Shown piece after piece: positions 63,764 to 64,000 of a stretch of 64,000 nucleotides of DNA. A program made the position numbers and the translations under genes. Position 1 is the stretch's first letter; each line of letters starts with the position of its first letter. The DNA comes from an uncultured Chlorobiaceae bacterium (GTDB taxonomy: Bacteria > Bacteroidota > Chlorobiia > Chlorobiales > Chlorobiaceae). The stretch lies in NCBI GenBank assembly GCA_903994455.1, contig CAJEXI010000003.1, forward strand, positions 1-64,000. Direction: 5' to 3'. Under the pieces are notes generated by a model that saw only the letters and a list, made by a program, of their open reading frames with translations, was not told the origin of the DNA and searched no databases.

Positions 63764-64000
63764 TCAGGCAGGGAGCGATCGCAGCAGTGCAGCAACGGCT
63801 GCTGCGTCGACCGGTTGCGTCGTGTTTATTTCAAGAGTGATTTTTTGCTCTTCAGTGGTCAACCTCTCCTGTTTTTCCAACTGTGAAGCAAGCACTTCAG
63901 CGTCGGCCTCTGAGGCATCGTTCCCTCTCAAAGAGCGTTGCTGTACTCTTTCCATGAGCATCTTTTCAGGAGCTGAAAAACGCAGAATCCGGCAGGAAGT
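63764..64000 (-). CDS. C-terminus of an AAA_33/aminoglycoside-phosphotransferase-type kinase
   Basis: Partial gene: the frame is open to the right edge of the window. Visible residues (CRILRFSAPEKMLMERVQQR, DASEADAEVLASQLEKQERL) match the end of the bifunctional APH/AAA_33 (gluconate-kinase-like) proteins, in which a nucleotide-binding domain forms the C-terminus. The Walker A and any kinase domain lie outside. Convergent with the iron-transporter gene. Confidence 0.7.
   Translation of the reverse strand, partial: TSCRILRFSAPEKMLMERVQQRSLRGNDASEADAEVLASQLEKQERLTTEEQKITLEINTTQPVDAAAVAALLRSLPA

Noticed and set aside
1..64000. tRNA, rRNA or CRISPR arrays
   Set aside because: No cloverleaf-like, rRNA-like or regularly spaced repeat pattern was noticed on either strand; the only short tandem array is the 11-bp repeat at 43568.

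Overview
The window comes from a green sulfur bacterium (Chlorobiaceae, Chlorobium/Pelodictyon type). The anchor is a complete 366-residue Fenna-Matthews-Olson bacteriochlorophyll a protein (fmoA, 52489-53589, minus strand), a protein characteristic of this group. Housekeeping genes around it (lnt, ispE, htpG, rnr) are intact. I found no rRNA, tRNA or CRISPR array.

Layout. 1-8.7 kb: the 3' end of a large VCBS/RTX surface protein, followed by its apparent type I secretion genes (two tandem ABC exporters, a HlyD-type adaptor, a TolC-type outer-membrane protein). 8.9-13.9 kb: rnr, a broken hybrid histidine kinase, a ferredoxin-nitroreductase and an unknown membrane protein. 14.4-30.2 kb: a MerR regulator divergent from a long co-directional cluster. 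In order this holds a DUF6125-like protein, fused isobutyryl-CoA mutase IcmF, thiolase, 3-hydroxybutyryl-CoA dehydrogenase, enoyl-CoA hydratase, acyl-CoA dehydrogenase, a membrane Fe-S oxidoreductase of the ETF:menaquinone type, EtfB, EtfA, a second acyl-CoA dehydrogenase and a two-subunit CoA-transferase. Read together these make a complete route from (iso)butyrate to two acetyl-CoA with electrons delivered to menaquinone, unexpected in an organism known for autotrophy plus limited acetate/pyruvate assimilation. A TACGTAAACG motif recurs in front of both transcription units.

30.3-50.2 kb: an accessory region. It has a metallophosphoesterase-NACHT-FGE/C-type-lectin triple fusion, an Mg-type P-ATPase, a Schlafen/AlbA-type protein, a hicBA toxin-antitoxin pair, one IS element and many gene remnants. 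Its main feature is three proteins (pentapeptide-repeat membrane protein, TIR protein, TIR-transmembrane protein) that end in the same DUF1566/C-type-lectin-like module. Their last ~40 codons differ almost only at codons that look derived from AAC/AAT. This is the signature of variable regions (VR) of a diversity-generating retroelement (DGR). Two of the three are followed by an identical ~54-bp segment with a GC hairpin and then by what look like stumps of an Avd accessory gene. No reverse transcriptase or template repeat is in the window, so the retroelement core must lie elsewhere or be lost.

50.2-64 kb: an MsbA-like ABC exporter, a small MerR protein, fmoA, lnt, a sigma-54 activator, a SPOR protein, ispE, a nitrilase-family amidase, a KdsC-like phosphatase, a NeuB-like synthase, htpG, a ferritin-like/VIT1 iron transporter and the 3' end of an AAA_33-type kinase gene.

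All assignments are from reading motifs and order by eye; no database search was run.
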